A stretch of DNA of 21,870 nucleotides. Source: Bugula neritina (Eukaryota; Bryozoa; Gymnolaemata; Cheilostomatida; Bugulidae). Position numbers and translations under genes: made by a program. The notes beneath the pieces were generated by a model. That model saw only the letters and a list, made by a program, of their open reading frames with translations, had not been told where the DNA came from and made no database searches. Location of the stretch: positions 1 through 21,870 of the forward strand of contig CAXIUT010000158.1 in assembly GCA_964035545.1 (NCBI GenBank), written 5' to 3'. Shown here in pieces: positions 1 through 7,893 of the stretch (positions are counted from its first letter, which is position 1; the number at the start of each line of letters is the position of its first letter).

Positions 1-44
1 ATCCTTTCATTCTGAACAGTGTTTTATAACCTTAATTAAAAAGC

Positions 45-593
45 TTATTGTAAGAGAGAGATTTCCTCAGTACCAATTTTTAGCGCAGTTAACTTAGTTA
101 GAAAACCTTCAATATTGTTTAAACCAGAACCTTCATTGGCTAGTCTGAGACGAGTAATTGCTAATGCTGAATCACTAAAAGTGGCAGTGTAGGGAGCCTT
201 AATTGTTTCTTCCATTAAAATTTCATTAGTTTCCTTATCAGTAATGGTATACCTAACGTGTGTTGTTACAGTTAAGTCTAACCCAAACATTGGCTGATCT
301 ATTCTTAACATTTTGACTTTTAGTAAGTACTTCCCATTGCTCGAATAAAGTCCTTGATTATTCAGGCTTTCAACTAACGCAATTTTGAAGGCATCATCAC
401 TTATTTGAGATGTCCATAGTGGATTTGTATCTTTTCCTCCTGTAACTGACTCAAGGTTTACTTCTTTATTTAGTTTTTCATCGTAAGATTTTTGACTGCC
501 TTTAAAGATCATTTTTTGCTGATTTGCACCTGAAGCACAACCAAATAAAGATACAGTTGTTATTACTACTAGTAAGAGGTTTTGTAATTTCAC
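45..593 (-). CDS. Small predicted lipoprotein, function unknown
   Basis: This encodes 182 residues. The N-terminus is a short basic start followed by a hydrophobic stretch ending in a lipobox (L-F-G-C, Cys at residue 19), so it should be a lipidated envelope protein. No enzyme motif is visible; the rest is mixed alpha/beta in appearance, with a long beta-like segment around residues 85-125. The start codon is GTG. It is chosen because an AGGA ribosome-binding site lies about 7 nt upstream and because the signal peptide begins exactly there. The gene is followed on the same strand by nothing else in the window, and the upstream avidin-like gene is 138 nt away, so it is probably a separate unit. 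I do not recognise the family. Confidence 0.7.
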   Translation of the reverse strand: MKLQNLLLVVITTVSLFGCASGANQQKMIFKGSQKSYDEKLNKEVNLESVTGGKDTNPLWTSQISDDAFKIALVESLNNQGLYSSNGKYLLKVKMLRIDQPMFGLDLTVTTHVRYTITDKETNEILMEETIKAPYTATFSDSALAITRLRLANEGSGLNNIEGFLTKLTALKIGTEEISLLQ

Positions 594-731
594 GGTTATT
601 CCTATTTTGTTTTTTTGGTGAGTATGTGAGTTTGGTAATTAAATACTAATTAAAGACATAACTTGAAATCGAATGGCATATATTACGTCATTTAATAGTG
701 CTATTTATGTGTTGAAAAAATTGCTGGTTAA

Positions 732-1133
732 TTACGCCCTTCGATATTCATTCGCTCCAGCTAGCATGCCAGCCCAGATGGTATTTTCGTCATCTTCTCG
801 ATTTGTGTCTTTTGCCAGACGCCAGAGTGAGGTAATTACTTCATCACCATTTTGGTCAATTGTGAGTTGGCCTGCCCATGAGGCAAGCGAGCGATAACTT
901 CTGAATTTAACGCAAAAGGTAATGACGTCACCTGAAGAAAAACCGGTTAGTTCGTATTCTTTCGATTTTGTGGGGTCCGTAATTTCTGTGCGATATTTGC
1001 CAGATAAATTTCCGTCTTTATCTACGAAAAGTTCCATTTCTGCATCGAGAGTATTTTGCCATTTACCGCTGAAATCCGGTGCGGATTTTGTTTTAAGATC
1101 TAGCGGCGTGATAGTACTATTTTCCATTGCCAT
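732..1133 (-). CDS. Avidin-family protein without signal peptide
   Basis: This encodes 133 residues that align along their length with the eight-stranded avidin/streptavidin barrel. Visible landmarks are G-K-W-x-N (W25, N27), G-K-Y (Y47), W-A-G-Q (W86), L-W-R-L (W104), and a final I-W...A-G-A-N (W120, N128). These correspond to streptavidin W21, N23, Y43, W92, W108, W120 and D128 (Asn in chicken avidin). Departures are A31 where streptavidin has Ser27, T49 at Ser45, and no Trp at the Trp79 position (F73 or V75, depending on alignment). Known avidins are mostly exported, but this one has a polar N-terminus with no signal peptide. An AAGGAG ribosome-binding site (1141-1146) sits 7 nt upstream of the ATG. 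Family assignment is confident; biotin binding is not established. Confidence 0.8.
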   Translation of the reverse strand: MAMENSTITPLDLKTKSAPDFSGKWQNTLDAEMELFVDKDGNLSGKYRTEITDPTKSKEYELTGFSSGDVITFCVKFRSYRSLASWAGQLTIDQNGDEVITSLWRLAKDTNREDDENTIWAGMLAGANEYRRA

Positions 1134-1427
1134 GTTATTTCTCCTTTTTATTCTTATACAATTTCTATTTTTTTATTTGATGGCAGCTCAGACGAAATTG
1201 ATAATTTGTGAGGTTTTATTAAACAATAGATCGGTGAAAATCGAGTATGATTTTTCTCACAAATGTTGATAAAAAGTTGAAATTTCTAATAAATTTGCTT
1301 TTTTAGAAGGTGTTTTTTACCAGCACATACTTTTGTTGAGTCGTGGCTGGATAATGATTGGAGAGGATTTATTGTTGGGAATATAGTTTCTAGATGGATC
1401 TATATTTAAACAGAGACCACTTTTCTA

Positions 1428-3044
1428 TTAACTAGTTTGGTATTTAGGTTCGGTGAGAGGGTCAAATAACTGTTCACTTTCTTTACTTGATAAATAGCCA
1501 ATTCTAAAGCCGCCCCAGTGTTTACCATTTACATAAATAGGCGCGGATAAGTCATGCATCAATTCCCCTGTATCACGCATATAAGTTTGCAATAAAAAGG
1601 TTTTATTATTGGAACCGCAACGGCTACCAGTACGATCAGAAAAAATTCGTTTTGTCCGATTATCAACAAGATCTACATCATATTTTCCTGTAAGTGGTTT
1701 GCTGTATTTTTTGTTATGGGTTGGGAAATAACCGTTAATATCGACAGCCCCAGCAAAGAATAACTCTGGATTTGCTTCCAGAAGTGCTTCTTGAATGGGT
1801 GGTAATACCTCATCTGTGAACGAATCGTAACGTGTATTAAATTTTTCCGGATTCGTATTAGGTATAAGTTGATAATCTGTATCGAACAAATCGCTTTCTG
1901 TTAATCGTCCTGATGAAATCGCGTTTTCAAATACGCTACCAATTTCATTAGCGGTAGAGATGGCGATATTTTTGACTTTGTCATGGGAAAGATCTAAATC
2001 GAAATCACCACTTATGCTGTATATATTTTCTGCTTTTTCAGAAAGTCCTAATGCATCTTTTGAAATTGTCTCCGCATCCATGCCGAGTTTGTCGAAAGAT
2101 AGGCTTATTTTTTCCACTTCCTGATTTATTTGATTTACGGAATTTAAATGTTGATCCATTATTCGACTGATTTCCGAAATCAGGTTGTCGGAATTTACCG
2201 TATCATCATTAATATTTCTCAGCATATCTCCAATTTGTGTGACCTGCATAACAACCAGTTCAACCATTTGCTGGAAATTGATGATTTCTTCATTGGCCTT
2301 TTTCGAAACACTAACAACCCTGTTTAATCTATCGCCGATATCTTCAGTATTGATCGAGGTTTTTCTGGCGAGTTCGCGGACTTCATCTGCAACAACTGCA
2401 AATCCGCGTCCATTTTCACCTGCTCTCGCCGCTTCAATAGCTGCATTCAAAGCCAGCAGATTAGTCTGATCAGCGACAGAATCAATCACATCGGTTATGC
2501 CTTTGATATCTTGTATATAACGATCGAGATCTTGCATGCTAGTTAAGGTATGGCTTACCGTTTCGTTCAAATTCAGTATTCCACCACTAATCATATCAAC
2601 TCTTTCTATCCCTTCCTGGCAGGATATTTTTGCCTTTTCAGATGATTCCGAAGCGATACGTGCATTATTAGCAATTTGAGTTGTGTTGACAGACAGCTCT
2701 TCCGTAGAGGATGCAACGCTGCTCACTCGAGTCAATTGCTGGCTGATATTTTGTTGTAAACCACTAACAAAATTTGAGAATTTTGCACTTAAGATAGCGA
2801 CATCGATGCTTGCGGCTGCTGATTTCGCCATGCATTCCAGGAACTCTAGTCTGTACTTCAGGAATTCTAAGAGATTGTTTTTGAAGAACTTGTTATAAAG
2901 TTTAGGCTCTTTGATCGCAATACTTTTTGTTTGGAAGTAAGTCTCTATAGCTTGAATATCCGTTTTGAACATCCGAAACAACTTGGCTGCGATAAATGCA
3001 AAGATCACAAGTAATGTAATAGAGCTTGCGATAACAGTAAACAT
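1428..3044 (-). CDS. Methyl-accepting chemotaxis protein with C-terminal sensor domain
   Basis: This encodes 538 residues. It starts with one transmembrane helix (about residues 3-24), followed by a short linker and a long coiled-coil signalling domain. The conserved hairpin tip lies at about 188-224, including D-Q-T-N-L-L-A-L-N-A-A-I-E and V-A-D-E-V-R, which contacts CheA/CheW. Unlike classical receptors there is no periplasmic loop. Instead a globular domain follows the signalling domain (about 355-520), with N-R-T-K-R-I-F-x-D-R-T and W-G-G-F-R-I-G-Y motifs seen at the C-terminus of other proteobacterial chemoreceptors, where it resembles PAS/Cache sensors. Sensing is therefore probably cytoplasmic. 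No NWETF-type CheR tether is present. A GGTG-containing ribosome-binding site precedes the ATG, and a sigma-28-type promoter lies upstream. Confidence 0.92.
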   Translation of the reverse strand: MFTVIASSITLLVIFAFIAAKLFRMFKTDIQAIETYFQTKSIAIKEPKLYNKFFKNNLLEFLKYRLEFLECMAKSAAASIDVAILSAKFSNFVSGLQQNISQQLTRVSSVASSTEELSVNTTQIANNARIASESSEKAKISCQEGIERVDMISGGILNLNETVSHTLTSMQDLDRYIQDIKGITDVIDSVADQTNLLALNAAIEAARAGENGRGFAVVADEVRELARKTSINTEDIGDRLNRVVSVSKKANEEIINFQQMVELVVMQVTQIGDMLRNINDDTVNSDNLISEISRIMDQHLNSVNQINQEVEKISLSFDKLGMDAETISKDALGLSEKAENIYSISGDFDLDLSHDKVKNIAISTANEIGSVFENAISSGRLTESDLFDTDYQLIPNTNPEKFNTRYDSFTDEVLPPIQEALLEANPELFFAGAVDINGYFPTHNKKYSKPLTGKYDVDLVDNRTKRIFSDRTGSRCGSNNKTFLLQTYMRDTGELMHDLSAPIYVNGKHWGGFRIGYLSSKESEQLFDPLTEPKYQTS

Positions 3045-3072
3045 AGGAACACCTTTTTTTCTAACTATCTTC

Positions 3073-3099
3073 AGATCGGCAGAAAAAAAAATACCTTTA
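3073..3099 (-). promoter_or_regulatory. Predicted sigma-28 (FliA) promoter of the chemoreceptor gene
   Basis: On the minus strand TAAA (3099-3096) is followed by exactly 15 nt and then GCCGATCT (3080-3073). The FliA consensus is TAAA-N15-GCCGATAA, so 10 of 12 specified bases match with the right spacing. It lies about 30 nt upstream of the chemoreceptor ATG at 3044, as expected for a late flagellar/chemotaxis gene. The spacer contains a run of nine T. Confidence 0.75.
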
Positions 3100-3157
3100 G
3101 ATCAACCCAAAAATTTCTATCATACTAAGGTTATAAAAGCAGTGAGGATTTAACTAC

Positions 3158-4660
3158 TTATTGATTTACTGCCGTTGGATACAGCTCGTCGAGACCAATA
3201 GAAAGACTGTTATCCATAACGACACGTGCGTGGTGACGTTTTAACTGTCGAGGTGATTTTACGCCACAAGAATGAGCGATAATACAGACTTCCTTACTCA
3301 AGTTTCTCGCATAATTTTCTACACGTTCCGCTTTGTTTACAGGATCCAACCCCTTCTGTAATTTTTTATTATGAGTTGTGATTCCCGTAGGACAGGTATT
3401 CTTATTACATTGTAGTGCTTGTATACAGCCCAGTGCGAACATAAACCCACGAGCGGTTGTGATGAAATCAGCACCAACGCACAAAGCCCAAGCGACATCT
3501 GTTGGCGTAATGAGCTTTCCTGATGCGACTATTTTTATACGATCGCGCAGATTGTGCTCGATCAATTTATTGATGACGAGCGGTAAGCTTTCACGCAGTG
3601 GCAACCCCATATCATCCATTAAGGGCATTGGTGCCGCGCCTGTTCCACCGTCAGCACTATCGATGGTAATAAAATCAGGTGCAGACTCCGGGCCGCGTTG
3701 ATTTATTTCATTGCATAAATCATCTAACCAATTTGCGGCGCCAATAACCGCTTTGAAACCAACGGGTTTACCAGTAACGGATCTGACCCGATTAATCATG
3801 TCTAATAGAGCTGGAATACTGTTGATATCAGGATGTCGATTTGGACTGATCGAATCAGTTCCTTCTTCTATACCACGGATTTTTGCGATTTCGGCTGTGA
3901 CCTTGCCGCCGGGTAATATTCCGCCCTTCCCAGGTTTTGCGCCCTGACTCATTTTGAGTTCAAACATTTTCACTTGATCGTGGCTAGCGACTTGTCGGAG
4001 TTTTTCGTCACTCAAATTACCTTGCAGATCTCGGACGCCATATTTTGCTGTTCCGATCTGAAAAACAATGTCTGCACCCCCTTCAAGATGATAAGGAGAA
4101 AGTCCGCCCTCACCTGTATTCATCCAACAACCCGCGACTTTTGCTCCATTAGACAATGCAAGTACAGCCGGTTTGGAGATCGCACCAAAACTCATACCTG
4201 AAATGTTCACAAGTGAAGAAGTTGTATAAGGTTTTTGACAATTTGGTCCAATGGTGACGGGCTGAGGCTCTGCGGCATCTTCTCCCAGAGTTGGGAAAGG
4301 GCAATTAACAAACAGAACGGTTCCTGTTGGTCTCAGACTACGTGAAGATCCAAAGGCGACAGTGTTGTCTATATTTTTTGCGGCACGATAAGCCCAGGAT
4401 CGTTGTGCCCGATTAAAAGGCATTTCCTCACGATCCATTGCGAAAAAATATTGGCGGAAAAATTCACCAATATGCTCAAAGAAATAACGAAAGTGCCCTA
4501 CGACAGGATAGTTGTGACGAATAGTGGACTTGGTCTGCGTGACATCGTAAATGTAAACGACGATTAATGTCAGTACGATAAGACCAATCATGAATATGAA
4601 AAACAGCGATGCATATTCTATGGAAGTCATTAAAAATTTTTGAGTTGTTTCTGAGAGCAT
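3158..4660 (-). CDS. Membrane-anchored FMN-binding glutamate synthase family protein
   Basis: This encodes 500 residues. An N-terminal hydrophobic segment (about residues 16-40) is followed by a TIM-barrel like the FMN domain of glutamate synthase. Visible family motifs are G-E-G-G-L near 183, P-G-G-K-V, S-P-N-R-H, D-S-A-D-G-G-T-G-A near 336, and a C-x5-C-x4-C cluster at C412, C418 and C423, matching the 3Fe-4S ligands of GltB. It lacks the glutaminase domain and the C-terminal glutamate-synthase beta-helix, so it is a stand-alone FMN/Fe-S oxidoreductase whose substrate is uncertain. These single-gene relatives are widespread and often annotated simply as FMN-binding glutamate synthase family. 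A GTG three codons upstream at 4669 is rejected because it falls inside the AAAGGTGG ribosome-binding site serving ATG 4660. Confidence 0.88.
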   Translation of the reverse strand: MLSETTQKFLMTSIEYASLFFIFMIGLIVLTLIVVYIYDVTQTKSTIRHNYPVVGHFRYFFEHIGEFFRQYFFAMDREEMPFNRAQRSWAYRAAKNIDNTVAFGSSRSLRPTGTVLFVNCPFPTLGEDAAEPQPVTIGPNCQKPYTTSSLVNISGMSFGAISKPAVLALSNGAKVAGCWMNTGEGGLSPYHLEGGADIVFQIGTAKYGVRDLQGNLSDEKLRQVASHDQVKMFELKMSQGAKPGKGGILPGGKVTAEIAKIRGIEEGTDSISPNRHPDINSIPALLDMINRVRSVTGKPVGFKAVIGAANWLDDLCNEINQRGPESAPDFITIDSADGGTGAAPMPLMDDMGLPLRESLPLVINKLIEHNLRDRIKIVASGKLITPTDVAWALCVGADFITTARGFMFALGCIQALQCNKNTCPTGITTHNKKLQKGLDPVNKAERVENYARNLSKEVCIIAHSCGVKSPRQLKRHHARVVMDNSLSIGLDELYPTAVNQ

Positions 4661-4961
4661 ATAAACCACCTTTATTTATACTTATTATTAGGGTTAGTAG
4701 ATCGATGGTGTGAAGATCAGATTCTAAAAAAAACTTCATCCATGGTTAAAGGACTTAGTAAAACTTTAAAAGTTCTTTTAATCGAATAAGTGACAGGAGA
4801 ATTTAGATCAAAAAAGCTTAATTATTAATCTTTAATCAAGATAGAAAACGACAGATATTAATAGTTAATAGCTCGAACACGAGCCAAACATTAAGCCTTA
4901 ATTAACAAATAAAAGACACGCTCATTCTGTTGGTATGAGAAGGATATCAAGATCGAAGCTG
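4661..4961. other. Non-coding A+T-rich stretch
   Basis: About 300 nt separate the glutamate-synthase-like gene from the next gene. I see no credible ORF with a ribosome-binding site. There is one perfect 5-bp hairpin with a 4-nt loop at 4871-4884 (GCTCG/CGAGC), which lacks a following T run on either strand and so is not a convincing terminator. The promoter of the glutamate-synthase-like gene should lie here, but I cannot pick one with confidence. Confidence 0.5.
4666..4673 (-). promoter_or_regulatory. Ribosome-binding site fixing the start at 4660
   Basis: The minus strand reads AAAGGTGG five nucleotides before ATG 4660. The in-frame GTG at 4669 lies within this motif, so it is unlikely to be the initiation codon. 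Confidence 0.7.
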
Positions 4962-5342
4962 TTAATCAGATGATTTTACAATGGACAAAGTTGGGGCTTT
5001 TTTTAAGTCTAAATTCGAACCACCGTTTTTTTGATCAAATGCTTTTTGTTGAGCGAGCCCTTGTGTCAGAAAATCCATGCGATTAATTTGGATCGAGTCT
5101 CTAATAACAATATTAAAGATTTCACCGACTGAAACATCGACTCCAGTTTCGAGAAAATGTTTGTGGTATATGATGGTTATTTTTGCCCATGTTTCAGGAC
5201 GAAATTGACAGATGAAATCTTCAGTAAAAGAGAGCAATGCGCTATCTAAACATTCTTCAACCAAAGGAGAAGAGTGCTCCAGCTCAGGATAACTGATCGT
5301 AATATAAGCGACAGTTTGTTGTATAAGTTCGTCCAATTTCAT
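4962..5342 (-). CDS. Hypothetical protein, 126 aa
   Basis: I do not recognise this protein. It appears soluble and mostly helical, with no signal peptide, no membrane segment and no metal or nucleotide motif. The first half is acidic and amphipathic (L-D-E-L-I-Q-Q-T, then V-E-E-C-L-D-S-A). The C-terminal 25 residues are polar and probably flexible. The start is placed at ATG 5342 because GAGGT (5348-5352) sits 5 nt upstream; a TTG four codons earlier overlaps that site. A perfect 21-bp dyad lies 51-71 nt upstream and may be an operator for this gene. It stands alone between two intergenic gaps. Confidence 0.6.
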   Translation of the reverse strand: MKLDELIQQTVAYITISYPELEHSSPLVEECLDSALLSFTEDFICQFRPETWAKITIIYHKHFLETGVDVSVGEIFNIVIRDSIQINRMDFLTQGLAQQKAFDQKNGGSNLDLKKAPTLSIVKSSD

Positions 5343-5392
5343 ACTGGACCTCAATCGTTTAAAAATAAATTAAGTCATCAGTTGAGTCTACC

Positions 5393-5413
5393 TATTGTAT
5401 TTTTAATACAATA
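5393..5413. promoter_or_regulatory. Perfect 21-bp AT-rich dyad, possible operator
   Basis: TATTGTATT (5393-5401) and AATACAATA (5405-5413) are exact inverted repeats around a 3-nt T spacer. The element begins 51 nt upstream of the ATG at 5342. The short spacer and perfect 9-bp arms suit a dimeric regulator. A terminator is less likely because the stem has only one G-C pair per arm. Confidence 0.4.
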
Positions 5414-5546
5414 TTTGCGCCAGGTTTGTTTTGATTTTATACGAAAGGCTCCGGCTTGGTATGAATTGACTAGATCCTATTCTCAAGATCTGATCTTGAA
5501 AGTTCTAAGGAAGAGTATACAAAACTCTTTCTCTCAGTCGCTGGAA

Positions 5547-5741
5547 TCACATCGACAATTTTCTAAACAGGTGTCCAATGTAATAATAGGTTTCCAACGC
5601 TAAAAATTTCGAACGTGTTTTCCATGTTCGATATCGACTTGTTGGTGTAGGTGATGAGTAAGCTGTCGTTCCTAGATCTTTGGCCATCGTCATTGCTCTT
5701 TTCATGTGTAAAGGGTCACTCACAATCAAAACGGAATGCAT
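5547..5741 (-). pseudogene. C-terminal fragment of a DUF218 (YdcF/SanA-like) protein
   Basis: The 64 residues match only the C-terminal part of DUF218 proteins: V-L-I-V-S-D-P-L-H-M-x-R-A, then A-Y-S-S-P-T-P-T-S and an E-T-x-Y-Y-I-G-x-L-F ending. Family members are usually around 200 residues, with an N-terminal membrane segment and a nucleotide-binding-like core that are missing. Just upstream on this strand lies the end of an unrelated gene (stop at 5753-5755), so the 5' part has been deleted or replaced. An ATG opens the fragment at 5741 without a clear ribosome-binding site. It may be a relic, or a short expressed ORF; the preserved reading frame suggests recent truncation. Confidence 0.65.
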
Positions 5742-5752
5742 TTCTTATAAAG

Positions 5753-6523
5753 CTATTTGTTATTTTTGAAGTAAGGTTTTAGTAAGACGGACCAGCTCTT
5801 TAACGCGCTTTCATATTCTTCAATGCATAGCTCTGCCCTATCTTCAGTAAAACCTGCATCCTCTTTGATGTAGTCATATTCTTCGGGGTCACTTCCATAA
5901 ACATGGCACAACGTAGTGTAGAATCGTTGTACATCAAGACTATGTTCATCCCAGAAGTCTTCTTCTTCAAACATTTCTATATCTTCACTTTCCAAGTCAA
6001 ATAGATCAGCAGCACTTATCGCAATTTCAGGGCCGTTATCGAAATATTCGATTAACAATACATTTGCTAAACCATCAGCCGCATCTTCTTCTTTGCCAAC
6101 AACAGGAAGCTGATATGAAAAAATAAGAGCATGTGCAAGTTCATGAAATAACGTATGCATAAGAGAGTCTAACGTTGCCTCTTCGACACTCACACCAGTC
6201 TCAGAATATTTTGCAACCTTAAAACGATTTTTGATCTCTTTTACAAAAACATAAGGGATGAGAATTTCATTTGTATTGGGATCGTATAGAGGACCATCGA
6301 GCCCACCAAATTTAAAAACCAGAGGTGTGGGTAGCAGAAATTGATCATTAATAAAATTCACCACTTGATCAGCAATGCGAGTTTGCTTTAATTGCTCTTC
6401 AACTTTTGCTTCGTGTTTGTTGGTTGGCACTTCATAAATAATCCGTGCACCACTCTCAGCAAAAACGAGCGTGGTGTTAAAAAGAAAACAAAGAAAAATG
6501 GCTAAATTTTTTAGTATATTCAT
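5753..6523 (-). CDS. Secreted DUF4344-type putative metallopeptidase
   Basis: This encodes 256 residues. It has an N-terminal signal peptide (hydrophobic residues 6-20, likely cleavage after A22), so it should act in the periplasm or outside. The zinc motif H-E-L-A-H is at 127-131 and is followed by K-E-E-D-A-A-D (144-150), which can supply the third ligand; this arrangement is typical of the DUF4344 putative metallopeptidases. The C-terminal third is strongly acidic (D-L-E-S-E-D-I-E region, about 178-195). Two cysteines, C207 and C233 by approximate count, could form a disulfide. The next gene downstream is the DUF218 fragment, 11 nt away. No substrate can be inferred. Confidence 0.82.
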   Translation of the reverse strand: MNILKNLAIFLCFLFNTTLVFAESGARIIYEVPTNKHEAKVEEQLKQTRIADQVVNFINDQFLLPTPLVFKFGGLDGPLYDPNTNEILIPYVFVKEIKNRFKVAKYSETGVSVEEATLDSLMHTLFHELAHALIFSYQLPVVGKEEDAADGLANVLLIEYFDNGPEIAISAADLFDLESEDIEMFEEEDFWDEHSLDVQRFYTTLCHVYGSDPEEYDYIKEDAGFTEDRAELCIEEYESALKSWSVLLKPYFKNNK

Positions 6524-6599
6524 GGTCGTTATTTTTTATAAATATAAAAAAGGGATCTTGCACATTTCATTGTCTTTTGCTTTTTATTCCCTTACTTAG

Positions 6600-6917
6600 T
6601 TAAATTCCGTAATCCCGCTCAACCTTGGAAACACGCACTTTATACTCAGAATACCAATCTTTACGTCCTTGTTTTTGGGCAACTTGGTGTTCAACATTGG
6701 CTTTCCAGCTCTTTATTGATTCTAAATTTGACCAATATGAAACGGTGATTCCCACATCTTCACGAGCAGACTCTATGCCTAAAAAACCAGGTTGATTTGA
6801 TGCTAGTTCAATCATTCGATTTGCCATCTGAGCATAACCGTTGTCTCCTTCAGAACGGTGAGATGTAAATATCACAGCGTAATATGGTGGTTTAGGAGTG
6901 TTCGCGATGAGTGACAT
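6600..6917 (-). CDS. ABM-domain (antibiotic biosynthesis monooxygenase-like) protein
   Basis: This encodes 105 residues forming one dimeric ferredoxin-like ABM domain. Landmarks are Y-Y-A-V-I-F-T-S near the start, Q-P-G-F-L-G-I-E-S in the middle and S-Y-W-x(6)-I-x-x-W followed by E-H-x-x-A-Q-x-x-G-R. Members of this fold include small cofactor-free oxygenases and haem-degrading enzymes, but most stand-alone bacterial copies, like this one, have no assigned substrate. AGGGGA lies 5 nt upstream of the ATG. The gene is 58 nt downstream of the 286-aa gene on the same strand and may be co-transcribed with it. Confidence 0.85.
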   Translation of the reverse strand: MSLIANTPKPPYYAVIFTSHRSEGDNGYAQMANRMIELASNQPGFLGIESAREDVGITVSYWSNLESIKSWKANVEHQVAQKQGRKDWYSEYKVRVSKVERDYGI

Positions 6918-6975
6918 ACTTTTCCCCTAAGAGTTTAACGTTCCAAATTTAAAGTTGGCTGACTCCATGATTTTG

Positions 6976-7836
6976 CTAAGTCATATACTTTTTCACCAAC
7001 TCTTCGTTCAAAACTTGATCAACAGACAATCTCTCTAACGACGAAATATCAAATGGTTTCAGGCTTTTAATATGTTTTTTTATTTCATTTGGAACTGATT
7101 GATAATATAGATAGTACGCATCTCCTTGCATTTTCTCCTTATGCCTCTCAAGAAATGGTTTTACATATTCCCAACTTCCTATTGACATATCCTCAACCTT
7201 CTTAAACAGTTTTCTCGGTGCTAGTTCCTTTCTTCCAATTAGTAAAATATCGACTGGTGGTATGATTGAAGGGATAGCATCAGGCCATACACATGCTGTA
7301 ACGACGCGGCCTTCATAATTCAGCAGCATAATGGAAGGTACAAATACATCATCAGTAACCTGTTCCTGAAGTGTCTCCTTGTTATTATTCCATACCCAAA
7401 AATCTTCCAGTTTTTTTGTAGGTAGGCAAAAAATCTCAGGATGGTTTTTTAGAATAGATTGATAACTATATTCATTCCCATGCAGCCACCCACTTCTGAA
7501 TTTATCTAAGTCAAAATTTCCCGAGCCCATTCCATTCATTTGATGGCCATTTACTTCTAGATCCAACTTTGAAATTAGCTCTAAAAGTTCAGGTTCAGCC
7601 TCTTTGATGAAATATGTTGGTCTGAAGTAGTTCATATTGAAAACAATAGGAAAATAGTCAGCTTCACTTTTTTCAAATTCTTGATACTCAAAAACGAAAT
7701 AAACTCCTGTAGCTTCATTTTGATACCAAGCTTGCTTCCCTTCTAGGTTATATTTGTCACGACCTTGAAAGTAAGAATCGAACTGTTCTTGAGAAAAGAC
7801 GCCGCTCTTTGGCTTTAAAAAAAGATCGTAACTCAT
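6976..7836 (-). CDS. Hypothetical protein, 286 aa, S-Y-D-L-F-x-K-P N-terminus
   Basis: I cannot assign a function. The opening M-S-Y-D-L-F-L-K-P, followed by W-Y-Q-N-E-x-T-G-V-Y-F, resembles a family of hypothetical proteins found sporadically in accessory regions of proteobacteria. The protein is soluble in appearance, rich in aromatic residues and without signal peptide or membrane helix. The middle (about 60-110) looks like a beta-rich domain ending in G-H-Q-M-N-G-M-G-S-G-N-F; the C-terminal 80 residues are helical and charged. The ribosome-binding site is AAGGATAAGG directly before the ATG. The gene lies between the HEPN-like gene (58 nt) and the ABM gene (58 nt), in a run that looks like acquired, unrelated cargo. 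Confidence 0.6.
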   Translation of the reverse strand: MSYDLFLKPKSGVFSQEQFDSYFQGRDKYNLEGKQAWYQNEATGVYFVFEYQEFEKSEADYFPIVFNMNYFRPTYFIKEAEPELLELISKLDLEVNGHQMNGMGSGNFDLDKFRSGWLHGNEYSYQSILKNHPEIFCLPTKKLEDFWVWNNNKETLQEQVTDDVFVPSIMLLNYEGRVVTACVWPDAIPSIIPPVDILLIGRKELAPRKLFKKVEDMSIGSWEYVKPFLERHKEKMQGDAYYLYYQSVPNEIKKHIKSLKPFDISSLERLSVDQVLNEELVKKYMT

Positions 7837-7893
7837 GTACCTTATCCTTATTTTCGGATTAACTTCCCGCTAAACTGTGGTCGATACGAAGTA

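Noticed and set aside
922-1269. Plus-strand open frame opposite the avidin-like gene.
   Set aside because: It is a shadow of the clearly homologous minus-strand avidin frame.
4476-4739. Minus-strand 87-codon frame overlapping the glutamate-synthase-like start.
   Set aside because: It lies in another frame over the conserved N-terminal region and has no supporting signals.
4871-4884. GCTCG/CGAGC hairpin as a terminator or small RNA element.
   Set aside because: The stem is short and isolated, with no T run and no adjacent gene end.
5274-5603. Plus-strand 109-codon open frame.
   Set aside because: It has no ribosome-binding site or recognisable protein features and overlaps the better-supported minus-strand genes.
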